Part shown: positions 63,744 to 64,000 of the stretch, one piece after another
How positions within the stretch are numbered: position 1 is the first letter of the stretch
Layout: every line of letters starts with the position of its first letter
DNA from: Streptomyces sp. NBC_01260
GTDB lineage: Bacteria; Actinomycetota; Actinomycetes; Streptomycetales; Streptomycetaceae
Assembly (NCBI RefSeq): GCF_036226405.1
Contig: NZ_CP108464.1
Coordinates: forward strand, 1,674,001-1,738,000
Direction: 5' to 3'
Length of the DNA stretch: 64,000 bases
Position numbers and translations under genes: made by a program
Notes under the pieces: model-generated
What the model was told of the DNA's origin: nothing
Databases searched by the model: none
Seen by the model: only the letters and a program-made list of their open reading frames with translations

Positions 63744-64000
63744 TCACTGACCGGCGTCCGTGCCGGTGGGTGCGTTCTCCTGCGCCGGCGCGCTGCCCGA
63801 CGGGGCGGGGGTGCTGCCGGTGCCGGTGCCGTCGCTGGGGGTGGGCGGCGGCGGGGCGACGGAGCCGTCGCCCGCGGAGTCCGACGGGGTGGGAGTGGGC
63901 GTCGGCGTCGGGTCGGCCGTGGAGCCGTCGCCCCGGCCCGGCTCCGGGCTCCGGCTCTGTCCGCCCGACCCCGGGTCGGTGCCGGGCGCCGTGCCGTTGT
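63744..64000 (-). CDS. C-terminal tail of a Pro/Thr/Ser/Gly-rich protein (continues beyond 64000)
   Basis: The last 85 or so residues of a leftward gene are visible, ending TGTDAGQ. They are dominated by Pro, Thr, Ser, Gly and Asp (TADPTPTPTPTPSD), a low-complexity tail of the kind that trails secreted or membrane-anchored proteins. The frame is open to the edge. The family cannot be named. Confidence 0.6.
   Translation of the reverse strand, partial: NGTAPGTDPGSGGQSRSPEPGRGDGSTADPTPTPTPTPSDSAGDGSVAPPPPTPSDGTGTGSTPAPSGSAPAQENAPTGTDAGQ

Noticed and set aside
1..64000. CRISPR arrays, tRNA or rRNA genes
   Set aside because: No regularly spaced direct repeats and no recognisable tRNA cloverleaf or rRNA core sequence were seen by eye; a dedicated tRNA scan would be the decisive check.

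Overview
The window looks like Streptomyces chromosome. Base composition is about 70% G+C with strong third-position bias. Starts are often GTG and occasionally TTG, and there is an XRE/DUF5753 + DUF397 + HATPase trio typical of the genus. The right half carries actinobacterial core genes in a recognisable order (cutRS, suhB-like, hemH, dut, DUF4193, DUF3093, paired TrkA proteins). No rRNA, tRNA or CRISPR array was seen.

Left part, 1 to about 36.3 kb: a large defence island. It opens with a leftward jetA-jetB-jetC operon (Wadjet of the DUF2397/DUF2398/TIGR02680 class; jetC runs off the left edge, and jetD should lie beyond it). Divergent from it are a soluble Ser/Thr kinase, an SNF2-type helicase (DrmD-like) and a 1691-residue Eco57I-like adenine methyltransferase (DrmMI-like), the signature pair of class 1 DISARM. 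An IS5-family element sits exactly in the methylase stop codon. After it come a regulatory trio (DUF397, XRE/DUF5753, HATPase), a lipoprotein and a membrane protein. A translationally coupled DUF262-DUF3696 ATPase pair with a third unknown gene follows. Then two divergent units share a 197-base promoter region: leftward, an SF1 helicase fused to a phospholipase-D nuclease and a DUF5710-like tail; rightward, a 2276-residue DEAD helicase-DUF1998-nuclease protein overlapping a RelE-like/UvrD fusion. DISARM's usual DrmA, DrmB and DrmC parts therefore seem to be present, but rearranged into unusual fusions, with a kinase added. This is the best candidate for an undescribed system.

The island stops at a decayed second copy of the C-terminus of a TrmA-like RNA methyltransferase, next to the intact gene.

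Right part, 36.3-64 kb: core genome. It holds the RNA methyltransferase, a KimA-like APC potassium permease divergent from two TrkA-family proteins, DUF3159 and OB-fold genes, then the Kdp system. Kdp is a 27-residue membrane peptide gene, kdpF, kdpA, kdpB and kdpC ending in a strong hairpin, followed by an orphan ABC ATPase and kdpD-kdpE. Next are DUF3710, dut, a PaaI thioesterase, DUF3093, a conserved unknown, DUF4193, the CutRS two-component pair, a small acidic protein, an inositol-monophosphatase family enzyme, ferrochelatase, an MFS transporter, an aldonolactone oxidase and the tail of a Pro/Thr-rich protein. Potassium handling (KimA-like, TrkA x2, Kdp) is concentrated in 38-52 kb.
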